Positions 26,047 to 34,691 of a DNA stretch of 64,000 nucleotides are shown here, piece after piece. The stretch's first letter is position 1, and each line of letters starts with the position of its first letter. Position numbers and translations under genes: made by a program. Under the pieces are notes generated by a model. That model was not told the origin of the DNA. It ran no database searches and saw nothing but the letters and a program-made list of their open reading frames with translations. The stretch is from positions 1 to 64,000 of the forward strand of contig CAYZCE010000006.1 of assembly GCA_964476835.1 (NCBI GenBank), in the 5' to 3' direction. This stretch comes from PALSA-926 sp964476835. Lineage in GTDB: Bacteria; Pseudomonadota; Alphaproteobacteria; Micavibrionales; UBA2020.

Positions 26047-27090
26047 TGGAATTTGTAGTTTCTTATTCAAAACTTTTCCCTGAAACTGTGTAAACCTGTT
26101 AAGGAAATCTTCGCCCGTTGTTAAAAACAGGTGTGTCAGGTGGACATACTTATCTTTGATGCTGGCATAAAAGACGGCATACCGTATGTCGCAATGACGT
26201 ATTTTCTTTCTCTGAATCTGAGGAATATCCAACGGATCGGTACTGTTTGGTAGGACAAGGCCCAGGTCAATGGTCGGAGATGTTTGCAATTTAACTTCCA
26301 GCAGTTGATGACGTATATCGGGGAACTGACCACCGTCCTGATAATTAGAATAACCTAACGTCTTACATACCAACTTATGAAGCTCTGCTCCGCGATTTCT
26401 TTCTTGATCGTGGCCGATGTCCAAGAATTTTTGACCAATCAACGCCGAAAGCTTAGGAAATAGAGATTCAATGGAAATAATCTGGTTTTCTGCCGGGTAG
26501 TTAATTGGTGTTGTTTTCGAAGAAATGGCAATGGTGTTCGTGACAAATGGTTGCAGCAGCTTTGAATCCTTAGGGGAAATCAATTCTACTGTCCTGTCTC
26601 CAACCAAACAACGCGCCTGATATTTCTGGGTAAGTGTTCCTGTAGTATCAAGCTCCGCCAGTGTATCGCCAGTGACAACCTTGACCTTGGTAATAATATC
26701 ATCTGCGGAAATACGTATCAGAACATATCTGCGTGCTGGAGACAGTTCCTCATTCCAAACCTGAAGGTTATTATTCTTCTGCCCGTAAGTATCAAAATTC
26801 TGTCCCGGAAAACGAGGTTTTGTTTTCGAGAAGGATTTCGGGACGGGGTAGCCTAGAAGGCGACAGACATTTTCTTTGATAACTTTTGAGCGAGTACGAA
26901 GGGGCAACCCAGCAAGAGAAATATCACGAAGTCCGGTATCAAGAATTAATTCAAGATCAGAAGAGGGAACCCATAATTTCTCATCGCCAACTTCTATCAG
27001 ATCGTAAATACTCAAGCCACTGCGCTGAATATTATCAACATAACTTTGTGCCCGAGATGTCAGTTTTCGAATCGGTGTTGTGTTTGTCAT
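25999..27090 (-). CDS. Type II restriction endonuclease, partner of the methyltransferase
   Basis: 363 residues. A likely PD-(D/E)xK core lies at about residues 245-285: QDGGQFPDIRHQLLEVKLQT, with FPD and ExK motifs, followed by VLPNSTDPLDIPQIQ. The N-terminal ~200 residues have no recognisable domain and may bind the target. It converges on and overlaps the methyltransferase gene, which argues for a type II system. The recognition sequence cannot be told from the sequence. Confidence 0.8.
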   Translation of the reverse strand: MTNTTPIRKLTSRAQSYVDNIQRSGLSIYDLIEVGDEKLWVPSSDLELILDTGLRDISLAGLPLRTRSKVIKENVCRLLGYPVPKSFSKTKPRFPGQNFDTYGQKNNNLQVWNEELSPARRYVLIRISADDIITKVKVVTGDTLAELDTTGTLTQKYQARCLVGDRTVELISPKDSKLLQPFVTNTIAISSKTTPINYPAENQIISIESLFPKLSALIGQKFLDIGHDQERNRGAELHKLVCKTLGYSNYQDGGQFPDIRHQLLEVKLQTSPTIDLGLVLPNSTDPLDIPQIQRKKIRHCDIRYAVFYASIKDKYVHLTHLFLTTGEDFLNRFTQFQGKVLNKKLQIPLPSGFFETETERVPD

Positions 27091-27210
27091 GATAGAGAAT
27101 CAGCGAGGAGTTTAACTCCACCTATTCTGCCTATAAAATCGGGCAAATAATAGCCCTCTCATGTAGCTTTGAGAGCCTAGCAAAAGAGAGCTCGTGAATG
27201 TAGGCGAACA

Positions 27211-28338
27211 TTATTTTAGGAGCCGTACTATTTCAGCTAATAACGTGTCTACCCCATTTGAGAAATCGACTTGCGTGAGATTGGGTAATATCTCTGACGA
27301 TCTAATTTGTGTGTGTAAATAACTATCCGCGATTTTACGTGAGGAGTTATCTAGATGCTGCATGTGATCTTTAAAAGATTTACCTCCGCCGCTATAATTA
27401 TTCGCAACCTCTGAAAAGTTCTTCATACCAAAGATCGGAGGGGTGTGGTCAAGCATTGCTCTTGTAAGCATTATCATTGATAAGTAGCACTCTCCCTCAA
27501 GGCTAGTGTTTAATTCTTCAGCTATTCTTATCAATTTGGTTACATCGAATTTTGAATTAGAAATAGATTTTAATTCTTTAATTCGTTCGTGATTAACGTA
27601 AGTTCTAGCTTTCGGATTAATTTTTAGATTTTGTTTTTCTGAGGAGGCAGCTGCACGAGTACGCACGCGACGATTTATGTGAGATATAGCTGAATTTAAA
27701 TGGCGTGCCAGTTCTTGACAATAACCGCCGGGCTTTCGAAAGCTATGAATTTCGGCTACCACATTTTGATGTGGAGCAAGTTGCATTCCTTGATGCGCGG
27801 CTCTTTCATCTCTCGTAACTTTATTATTCGGCATCATCTCTCTTTTCAATTCCCGATACGTGGGGATAAGAAGAGCTTCAATATCTGATTTTATTTTCTC
27901 TAGGTGTTCATCTTTAGCTTCCCTTAAAATACTTGTTAGCACAGATAGAGCTTCTGTTTTTTGTGTCTCAAACTCTTCGCGCGACTCTTCGCTGAGCGTT
28001 TGGGCCTTAATCCATTCTTCAGGCAGAAGATCTTTTTTTATAACCGCAACAATATCATCGGGGTTCATCTCACGCCAATCGCCCTGCGTCTCACTGGAGT
28101 AGGCATCCTTTAAACCCCAGGTAGCGTCAAATCTAGCGGCTTGAGGCGGTTTTTCTAGACGGAGATAATATACGTTTGCGTGATAACCGATATTTGATTG
28201 CGACCATGCGCTATGAAGCTCTAATGCAGTTGCATTCGCTGCGTCCAATTTTGTCGCGAGATTATCTTGGTCAAGCTTTTTAGATGTATCTAACAAGGTC
28301 TGACGTATATTCGACAATTCTAGTAAGTCTTCCTCCAC
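27211..28338 (-). CDS. Putative defence protein of unknown type
   Basis: 375 residues, mostly helical and charged. The last ~125 residues carry SKFDVTKLIRIAEELNTS, MLTRAMLDHTPPIFGMKNF, VANNYSGGGKSFKDHMQHL and SSRKIADSYLHTQIR. I recognise this pattern as a domain at the C-terminus of many uncharacterised proteins in variable regions. The central part has coiled-coil-like segments. It sits between a restriction-modification pair and a Fic gene, so a phage-defence role is plausible but only inferred. Confidence 0.6.
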   Translation of the reverse strand: MEEDLLELSNIRQTLLDTSKKLDQDNLATKLDAANATALELHSAWSQSNIGYHANVYYLRLEKPPQAARFDATWGLKDAYSSETQGDWREMNPDDIVAVIKKDLLPEEWIKAQTLSEESREEFETQKTEALSVLTSILREAKDEHLEKIKSDIEALLIPTYRELKREMMPNNKVTRDERAAHQGMQLAPHQNVVAEIHSFRKPGGYCQELARHLNSAISHINRRVRTRAAASSEKQNLKINPKARTYVNHERIKELKSISNSKFDVTKLIRIAEELNTSLEGECYLSMIMLTRAMLDHTPPIFGMKNFSEVANNYSGGGKSFKDHMQHLDNSSRKIADSYLHTQIRSSEILPNLTQVDFSNGVDTLLAEIVRLLK

Positions 28339-28468
28339 GTATTCCTCTAATGCATTGAGTTTTATGTCTTATAAACCCTTCTTTTGACTAGGAAAAGGGG
28401 CTATACAAGTCAGGATTGAATATAGTTTGGAAAATCGTTTTGTTTCAGGTGGTTGTGTGAGAGGGCGG

Positions 28469-28489
28469 TTTTCCGCAATTTGGCGTTAT
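28469..28489 (+). repeat. Left direct repeat flanking the Fic segment
   Basis: A 21-base sequence ending TTTGGCGTTAT recurs at 30910-30930 with 19 of 21 identical positions. The two copies bracket the Fic gene and the 323-codon gene, as a target duplication or recombination site would. Confidence 0.45.
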
Positions 28490-28519
28490 CAAGCTTCATT
28501 TTAATTCAGGGGGCATTGC

Positions 28520-28557
28520 AGCGTCATTCGGTTTGCTTTAGCAAACCGAATGACGCT
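28520..28557. other. Perfect 17-bp inverted repeat
   Basis: Arms 28520-28536 and 28541-28557 are perfectly complementary (AGCGTCATTCGGTTTGC on the left) around TTTA. No T-run follows on either strand, so it is not an ordinary terminator. It lies between the unknown gene at 27211 and the Fic control region. Confidence 0.7.
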
Positions 28558-28572
28558 CATATACCATATTTA

Positions 28573-28586
28573 TTGATAAAAATCAA
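28573..28586. promoter_or_regulatory. FNR/FixK-like box
   Basis: TTGATAAAAATCAA is a perfect match to TTGAT-N4-ATCAA, the site bound by FNR/FixK-type regulators. It lies 125 bases upstream of the Fic start. The region is AT-rich, so chance is possible. Confidence 0.4.
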
Positions 28587-28612
28587 TACCATATATTCTT
28601 TTTCATTTGTAA

Positions 28613-28709
28613 ATGCGGAGAATAACCCCTTTAATCTCCGCATCTTATGCGGAGATTAAGCTAGTCTATGCGGAGAATATGGGCTATAATCTCCGCATGA
28701 GGTGCGGAG
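28613..28709. promoter_or_regulatory. Six-copy ATGCGGAG operator array before the Fic gene
   Basis: ATGCGGAG or its complement occurs at 28613, 28636 (rev), 28647, 28668, 28691 (rev) and, as GTGCGGAG, at 28702. Copies 2 and 3 form a perfect palindrome, TTAATCTCCGCAT (28631-28643) and its complement (28647-28659) with a 3-base spacer; copies 5 and 6 repeat the same 3-base spacing. The last copy ends next to the ATG. Autoregulation by the Fic protein's C-terminal winged helix is likely. Confidence 0.75.
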
Positions 28710-28710
28710 A

Positions 28711-29814
28711 ATGGTAACTTATATTTATCAGCTAAAAGCTTGGCCGGACTTTTCTTGGGATCAAGAAGAGCTCAGTGAGCTTTTGGCTTGCGTGCGCCAT
28801 CGGCAAGGCCGTTTATTAGGGCGTATGGAAGCCCTTGGTTTCCATTTGCAAGAAGAGGCTGTATTAGCGACTCTTACCCAAGACGTCTTAAAATCAAGTG
28901 AAATCGAAGGGGAGATACTGGATCGAGATCAGGTACGCTCTTCGATCGCGCGGCGGTTAGGTATGGAGATTGCGGGTATAGTTCCCGCAGAGCGTCATGT
29001 CGAAGGTGTTGTTGATATGGCGCTTGATGCAACACAGGATTTTAAGAAACCTCTCACGGCAGACAGGCTCAAAGACTGGCATGCGGCGCTTTTTCCCACT
29101 GGACGTAGTGGCATGCATAAGATTGATGTAGGAACCTGGCGGCGAGATAGAGATGGGCCGATGCAGGTTGTTTCGGGCCCCATAGAGAAAGAACGTGTAC
29201 ACTATGAGGCTCCAGCAGCGAAGCTTCTTAATAGCGAGATGAAGAAGTTCATCACGTGGGCCAACTTAGAGGATAAGACGGACCCTGTTTTAAGGGCTGC
29301 ATTGGCACATCTCTGGTTTGTAACAATTCACCCATTTGATGATGGTAACGGCCGCATTGCACGTGCCGTGGCTGACTGGGCCCTGGCACGCTCAGAAAGT
29401 AGTGCACAGCGGTTTTATAGCATGTCCTCTCAAATTCGGACTGAGCGAAAAGAGTATTACGATATTCTTGAGAAAACCCAGAAGGGAAAGCTTGATGTCA
29501 CGCAATGGATGATTTGGTTTCTGGGGTGTTTGAATAGAGCCTTTGATGGAACAGAAGTTATTTTATCTTCGGTATTGAGAAAAGAGCAGTTTTGGAAGAC
29601 GCCTGAAACAGGCTCGATAAATGATCGACAAAAATTGATGATCAATAAACTGCTAGATGGTTTCGAAGGTAAACTGACGTCATCTAAGTGGGCTACTATT
29701 GCTAAATGTTCTCAGGATACAGCTCATCGGGATATTCAAGGTCTTATTGAGAAGGGTATGCTGATAAAAGATACAAGCGGTGGTAGAAGTACGAGTTATT
29801 TATTAAAAGAATAA
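28711..29814 (+). CDS. Fic family protein with C-terminal winged helix
   Basis: 367 residues. Fic enzymes usually transfer AMP to a target protein. The core motif HPFDDGNGRIAR (about residues 209-220) is complete. The upstream inhibitory helix SSEIEGE carries the Glu that blocks ATP in class II Fic proteins. The N-terminus (IYQLKAWPDFSWDQEEL) resembles DUF4172, and the last ~70 residues look like a winged-helix DNA-binding domain (KWATIAKCSQDTAHRDIQGL). I start at ATG 28711 rather than the GTG at 28702. The operator array directly upstream suggests self-regulation. Confidence 0.9.
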   Translation: MVTYIYQLKAWPDFSWDQEELSELLACVRHRQGRLLGRMEALGFHLQEEAVLATLTQDVLKSSEIEGEILDRDQVRSSIARRLGMEIAGIVPAERHVEGVVDMALDATQDFKKPLTADRLKDWHAALFPTGRSGMHKIDVGTWRRDRDGPMQVVSGPIEKERVHYEAPAAKLLNSEMKKFITWANLEDKTDPVLRAALAHLWFVTIHPFDDGNGRIARAVADWALARSESSAQRFYSMSSQIRTERKEYYDILEKTQKGKLDVTQWMIWFLGCLNRAFDGTEVILSSVLRKEQFWKTPETGSINDRQKLMINKLLDGFEGKLTSSKWATIAKCSQDTAHRDIQGLIEKGMLIKDTSGGRSTSYLLKE

Positions 29815-29867
29815 ACTTCTTTGTTTGTGGCCTCTCAACAGGGCAAAAATCAGGATAAAGATAATCT

Positions 29868-30839
29868 ATGAATGCGCCATTGCAAAAGTTTCTTGAAGAT
29901 TTGTGGCAACAAGAACGGCTTGTAAAATTGGGTGCTAATTGGCGAGGGAGGTCAATTGAAGATTTAAACCAAGTGCGTATTAAAACTAACCCGATAACAA
30001 AATTGCCGGCCTTAGATTTGTGGCTGGAAATATTTGATGAATTTTTCCGATGGGCTGCAGAGTTTACCAATGTTCTTTGCAAAGCGGCAGTTGAATACCG
30101 AGATGATGATAAGTTTAAAGGTGAAAAAATTAGAGTTTTCTACTTACTTTTCAGCCAACTTGTTTCGGATATGGCGGCAATTAGAACTTTGACTGATTCA
30201 GGGCTAGATGTTCAAGCAAAGAAAATACTTAGAAGTTTTAAAGAGTATTGTGATGTGGTCGTATTATTTTGCTTTAGGCCGGAGTTTATACCAGAGTTTA
30301 ATGAAACAGAGGATATTTCATCTAGCAATAAGTTTTGGCATAAGCATATTTCCAAGGGAAAGTTACGTAAGCTACTTCAGAAGGAAAAATTCAAGGATAT
30401 AGAAGCTGCCAACGCCCATGCTTTATATGAGAAGGAGGAAGAGGATATTCTTTCCTCCTCTATACACCCATCGCTTGCTGCTTGTATCGCAGCCTGTATG
30501 CCAGGGCTAGCTGATGAGAATAGATTAGAAGAATATTTCTCCCCGTTTGAAGCTATGGGTTTGAGGAGTCTTCTTTCTATTAGAACATTAGAATATGCGG
30601 TTTCTTCTTTCTCGGAAATGATAGAAATCCTGGTATGTTTGTTGTTTCTTAGTCCTGAAAATGAGCGGCTATTTAATTTAGATCCAAAAAACAAGCATCA
30701 TGGTTACATCGTGTTTGGTTTTGATGTTTTATTCAGTTTGAAGCAGCACATTGATGGCCATTTATATGAAGCTAGCAAAAACAAAGATTTAACTCACGGC
30801 GCTATCTTGAAATGTTTTGACGGGGTTGTTGTTCGTTGA
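29868..30839 (+). CDS. Hypothetical protein downstream of Fic
   Basis: 323 residues, predominantly helical, without signal peptide or clear membrane segment. Notable stretches are FDEFFRWAAEFTNVL, FYLLFSQLVSDMAAIRTLTDSGL and EYCDVVVLFCFRPEFIPEF. The order of helices resembles HEPN-like or DUF5677-like proteins found near defence genes, but I cannot assign it. It lies 53 bases after fic on the same strand and inside the same pair of direct repeats, so the two may act together. Confidence 0.6.
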   Translation: MNAPLQKFLEDLWQQERLVKLGANWRGRSIEDLNQVRIKTNPITKLPALDLWLEIFDEFFRWAAEFTNVLCKAAVEYRDDDKFKGEKIRVFYLLFSQLVSDMAAIRTLTDSGLDVQAKKILRSFKEYCDVVVLFCFRPEFIPEFNETEDISSSNKFWHKHISKGKLRKLLQKEKFKDIEAANAHALYEKEEEDILSSSIHPSLAACIAACMPGLADENRLEEYFSPFEAMGLRSLLSIRTLEYAVSSFSEMIEILVCLLFLSPENERLFNLDPKNKHHGYIVFGFDVLFSLKQHIDGHLYEASKNKDLTHGAILKCFDGVVVR

Positions 30840-30909
30840 TTCTTTGCAACATGACAAAATTTTAACGGCCTATAAATTCTATAATTTTTTTATCAGGCGG
30901 GTTGGAGCA

Positions 30910-30930
30910 TTTTCCACACTTTGGCGTTAT
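30910..30930 (+). repeat. Right direct repeat flanking the Fic segment
   Basis: Second copy of the 21-base sequence at 28469-28489, again ending TTTGGCGTTAT, with 2 differences. It lies 70 bases after the stop of the 323-codon gene. No gene is seen in 30840-31021. Confidence 0.45.
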
Positions 30931-31021
30931 TACGCGAAAGTCTTTACCGCCTTACTACAGGGGAAAAATACGCACCGATTTCGGGTCGCTCCAAGGGCCA
31001 ATAGAAGTCAGGTCGCTAGTT

Positions 31022-31450
31022 CTAATCTTCTGTTTCTTCCTTTTGCGGCAAGCTTTCTTGGGACAACGATTTCTTCGATATATTCGCCATCGTCATAAAC
31101 TCTTCCTGCTCTTGCGGCGTGAGCTTGTCCCATTCTTCCAGTAAGGTGAAGGTGCGTCGCCGGCACCCTGTATATTCGCCATCCGCCATCCCGGATTTTG
31201 CCGTCGGCTCTTGCGTATATACAGGGGGAGACTTAGGACCTTCGCCGTCGGCGAGCCACTCTGTGGTGGTTTTCAGGACCTTGGCGATCGTGTGCAAATG
31301 CTTGGTCGTCCCGCGTGCCATGATCTGCGAAACGGCAGATTGCGTGATGCGGCATGCTGTGGCGACATCTTCTTGGGTTATACCGAGGTCACTAAATCGT
31401 TCTTGGATTCTTGTTCCCAGTGGAGACAGCAATTTGGTTCTTTTATACAT
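31022..31450 (-). CDS. XRE-family phage-type repressor
   Basis: 142 residues. The N-terminal HTH (residues 12-60) reads LGTRIQERFSDLGITQEDVA, then CRITQSAVSQIM and HTIAKVLKTTTEWLADGEG, as in CI/Cro-like regulators. The rest is an acidic, flexible segment ending KEETED. It is divergent from the cyclase gene. A 10-base direct repeat in the shared intergenic region could be its operator, so it may control the cyclase and the RiPP cluster. Confidence 0.85.
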   Translation of the reverse strand: MYKRTKLLSPLGTRIQERFSDLGITQEDVATACRITQSAVSQIMARGTTKHLHTIAKVLKTTTEWLADGEGPKSPPVYTQEPTAKSGMADGEYTGCRRRTFTLLEEWDKLTPQEQEEFMTMANISKKSLSQESLPQKEETED

Positions 31451-31485
31451 GTGTTTATTTTTATAATAAGCTTTACAGAAAAATC

Positions 31486-31515
31486 TATTAGAAAAATTAT
31501 ATTATTATTAGAAAA
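31486..31515. promoter_or_regulatory. Direct repeat TATTAGAAAA, candidate operator
   Basis: TATTAGAAAA occurs at 31486-31495 and 31506-31515, exactly 20 bases apart (two helical turns), between the divergent repressor gene (start 31450) and the cyclase gene (start 31629). The surroundings are AT-rich. Confidence 0.4.
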
Positions 31516-31628
31516 CTAATATTTATTCTTTTTCCACAAGCACATAGGCTTAATTTTCTGCGCGAATCGACTTTTAGAACCTGCATTACTAAAACTGAAC
31601 CCTATATGGATTTTTGGTTTATTGCCTG

Positions 31629-34600
31629 ATGCTTCCTAAACGCAAAAAAGACGGCCTTGAAGGCATTCGGAAGCAGGTGACGGTATTGTTCGCTGATATC
31701 GTCAAGTCTTCGGATATTGTCCGAAAGCTTGATCCTGAAGCGGCGAAGGAAATATTCGATCAGGTTATTACCCAGCAAATAGAGATCACAAAGAAGTTCG
31801 GCGGAACAGTCAACCAGGTCATGGGCGACGGGCTGATGTGTCTGTTTGGCGCTGAAAGTCCGTTCGACGACCACGCACTACGGGCTGTTCTGGCGGGGAG
31901 GGAGATGGTTGAGCATATTTCCTCCGTGCAGAAAAAACACAAGAATACGCGGGTTAAAATTCGCGTCGGTATCAATACTGGAGACGTTATTTTTGTGCCG
32001 GCGCAGTCTGAGTACTACCGCGCTGCCTTTCAGGTAACCGGCGAAGCCGTGCACATTACAGACCGCGTTCTTAAGCGCGCGCAGCCAAACCAGCTTTTAG
32101 TATCTCAGGCGACAAAAGATTTCCTTGATAGGTATTATACTTTCCGCAAATCGGAAATCCTTGAATGGAACCCTGCCGACAAGCCGCTGAGTCTTTACGA
32201 ACCAACGCAAAAGAAAAAAGCAGAAAGTCTGCATATCTCATCGCTGCAAGATATGCATACGCCGCGGATATCCATTGAAAATCGAATTATGGCCTCGATC
32301 CACTTCTCCGAAGAAAGAGGAAGGCCGAAAAGCATCTGGTTGCACGGAGAAGCAGGCATTGGCAAGACGCACCTTCTGAGGCAGGTGATCAGCCGGCATA
32401 CGCAAGGCCACTTCGACAGAATTATGCAGGTCAATTTCTATCCTGCGCCGATTGCGAACGATCATGCGTCTTTCGAGCGTTTGGTCGTTGAACAGTTGTT
32501 CTCTGGAGGGCACGACGCCGTAAAAGCGCACATAAAGAAGAGCCTTTCCGCTGAAGACAAACACGCTATTGCGTTCCTCGACGAATGCATCGCCGATATC
32601 TTGGGTGAAACGGGTATTAGTCCTGATTATATGAGCATCGGCGGAGAAGCACGGAATAGGATGAGGGCGCAGCTGGTTGCGCGTCTACTGCTTCGTCTCT
32701 CGGGAGATTCACGTATTCTTCTGATTCTTGAAGATATGCACTGGGCGAACGAGACGGAGATTGAGTGCGTTGAAACGATTATGGCTCTGTATAAGGGGCA
32801 TGAGCGACTCCTTATCCTTGCAACCTCGCGACGACCGCCGTCTTTTGATAAGGGTTTTGTAGATAAAAAGATTACGCAGATATTGCTGGACGCCATGACC
32901 AGGGAAGAAGGTATGCGTCTTCTTCAGTCTTTTGACCCTTCCGGCGCCGTTACTGCCGGCCTCAAGGGAAGTATTTTGCGGCTTGCTGGAGGCAACCCTT
33001 ATTTTATCCGTGAATACTTGCAATGGGTGCAGGATGCTATTTCCCGCCACAAGACAGCGCGGCAGATCGAACACGAACTACGCCTGAAAACGCCAGGTAA
33101 GGTGTTCGATACACTGTATAACAAAATATCTGTATTGGGCGAAGGGCCGGCGCGCTTCGCCAGAATTGCTTCCGTGCTCGGGATGCGCGTTAGTCTTGAT
33201 GTCCTGCAGGAAGTCTCCGGCGCCGGCCGAAGAATAGTCGTCGATGCCCTGGAGACGCTGGAGAAGACGGGCATCTTGTGCAGGGTTCGAACACTGCCGA
33301 CGGCGGAGTGGGTCTTCACGCACGAACTTTTGCAGAAAGTCATTTACGCGTCGATTTCGCGATCTGACCGGATTGTATGGCATCACAAGGTCGTCGCGCG
33401 CCTGAAATACAAGAAAGAGATATCCGACCGTCACCTTGTGATGGCGTTTCATGCGGAGAAATCGGAAGATCCACTCCTTACTTATATCTATTCGAAATGG
33501 GCGGCAGCGATAGAGGCGGGGCTCTCTCGCCATAAATCCAGTATCGTCCTCTCCCAGCTGTCGCGCCAGGCCATGAGGAAGATACCGAAAGTATCGCGTC
33601 CGTTCCGCCACGAAGCGGAAGCGCGTTTCAGGGAAATCAGCAGCCTTTTTATTACGGGGCAATATTCGCGCGTACGCGTCCATATCGAAAGGCTGATTGC
33701 GAAGAAGAGCGAACTGCTTCGCTGGGGCGGTTACGATAAGGTTCTTTCTTTCAATGAGCTTTATTTGTGGATAAAGGGCGATTTTATCAGGGCTGCTAAA
33801 ATAGCAGAGACGATTTTGTCATTGAGCGGCCTAGAGGACGGTTATGAGGTAGGGGTGCGTGAGAACACGCGGCTTTCCAGCATCTGTATGGACCTAGGCT
33901 GGTATAAAAAGGCTATTGAGGGCGCGCACACGGTTGTCGGCTCTCTGCCGGAAGAGAGTTTTGCGAAGAAGTTTGGGTTGCTGGTTCAGGCGTGGCCTGC
34001 ATCATTGTGCTGTCTGGCTTTATCGTATGCTGAAATCGGCGACAGGGAAAAATCGAAATTTTATTTCGAGCGCGCTTATCAGTGCCTCGAAACCTGCACC
34101 GACTATTTTACACAGGTCTACATCCTCGTCTATCTCGCGCATAGCCTTATTGTGCAGAGCCGGAATGCCGAGGCTTTGAGCCTGCTGAAATCAGCTCATG
34201 GATATTGTGAGAAAATCGGTTCGTCTTCATTGCTGCGGTCGTATACATTGGCGGCATATGGTGTCGTCCTCGCGCGTGTAGGAAAGGCTGCGGAAGGAGT
34301 GTCCTACTGTGAGCAGGCTTTGGCTGTTTCGCACTCCAGCAAGCTGGTCTCTAGAATTTCTCAGTATGAAGTATGGTATGCAGAGGCTTTGAGGATAAAG
34401 GGTGATTACGCTCTCGCCATACAGCAATTGAAGAAAACGATACAGTCCGCCCGCCGCCGCCGAGAAGAGGGGCGTCTTGTGTACGCCTATCTTCTTATAG
34501 CTCGTTGCCACCTTGAGCGCGTAAGCGTCGATACACGCACAGCAGAACTTTATCTGCGCAAGGCAACACAAATTGCCCGCAGTCTAGAGCTGGAAACGGT

Positions 34601-34691
34601 CAACAGAGAGATCGATCTGCTCTGGAGCCAGCTTAAATTGGGGCGAGTAGGTTCCCGACTTGAGATAGCATATCCACTTTTGTCTGCATAA
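31629..34691 (+). CDS. Class III nucleotide cyclase fused to AAA-type ATPase and TPR region
   Basis: 1020 residues. Residues 15-165 are a cyclase catalytic domain with both metal Asp (D23 in LFADIVKS, D67 in MGDGLM) and transition-state Arg146. The usual substrate Lys/Asp pair is Gln63/Gln135, and the usual Asn is His142, as in many cyclases of this architecture, so activity and substrate (ATP or GTP) are open. A signalling ATPase follows: Walker A GEAGIGKT (240-247) and Walker B ILLILEDMHW. The C-terminal half is TPR-like. Start at ATG 31629, weak ribosome site. It lies just before the RiPP genes and probably feeds the Crp-family regulator. Confidence 0.85.
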   Translation: MLPKRKKDGLEGIRKQVTVLFADIVKSSDIVRKLDPEAAKEIFDQVITQQIEITKKFGGTVNQVMGDGLMCLFGAESPFDDHALRAVLAGREMVEHISSVQKKHKNTRVKIRVGINTGDVIFVPAQSEYYRAAFQVTGEAVHITDRVLKRAQPNQLLVSQATKDFLDRYYTFRKSEILEWNPADKPLSLYEPTQKKKAESLHISSLQDMHTPRISIENRIMASIHFSEERGRPKSIWLHGEAGIGKTHLLRQVISRHTQGHFDRIMQVNFYPAPIANDHASFERLVVEQLFSGGHDAVKAHIKKSLSAEDKHAIAFLDECIADILGETGISPDYMSIGGEARNRMRAQLVARLLLRLSGDSRILLILEDMHWANETEIECVETIMALYKGHERLLILATSRRPPSFDKGFVDKKITQILLDAMTREEGMRLLQSFDPSGAVTAGLKGSILRLAGGNPYFIREYLQWVQDAISRHKTARQIEHELRLKTPGKVFDTLYNKISVLGEGPARFARIASVLGMRVSLDVLQEVSGAGRRIVVDALETLEKTGILCRVRTLPTAEWVFTHELLQKVIYASISRSDRIVWHHKVVARLKYKKEISDRHLVMAFHAEKSEDPLLTYIYSKWAAAIEAGLSRHKSSIVLSQLSRQAMRKIPKVSRPFRHEAEARFREISSLFITGQYSRVRVHIERLIAKKSELLRWGGYDKVLSFNELYLWIKGDFIRAAKIAETILSLSGLEDGYEVGVRENTRLSSICMDLGWYKKAIEGAHTVVGSLPEESFAKKFGLLVQAWPASLCCLALSYAEIGDREKSKFYFERAYQCLETCTDYFTQVYILVYLAHSLIVQSRNAEALSLLKSAHGYCEKIGSSSLLRSYTLAAYGVVLARVGKAAEGVSYCEQALAVSHSSKLVSRISQYEVWYAEALRIKGDYALAIQQLKKTIQSARRRREEGRLVYAYLLIARCHLERVSVDTRTAELYLRKATQIARSLELETVNREIDLLWSQLKLGRVGSRLEIAYPLLSA

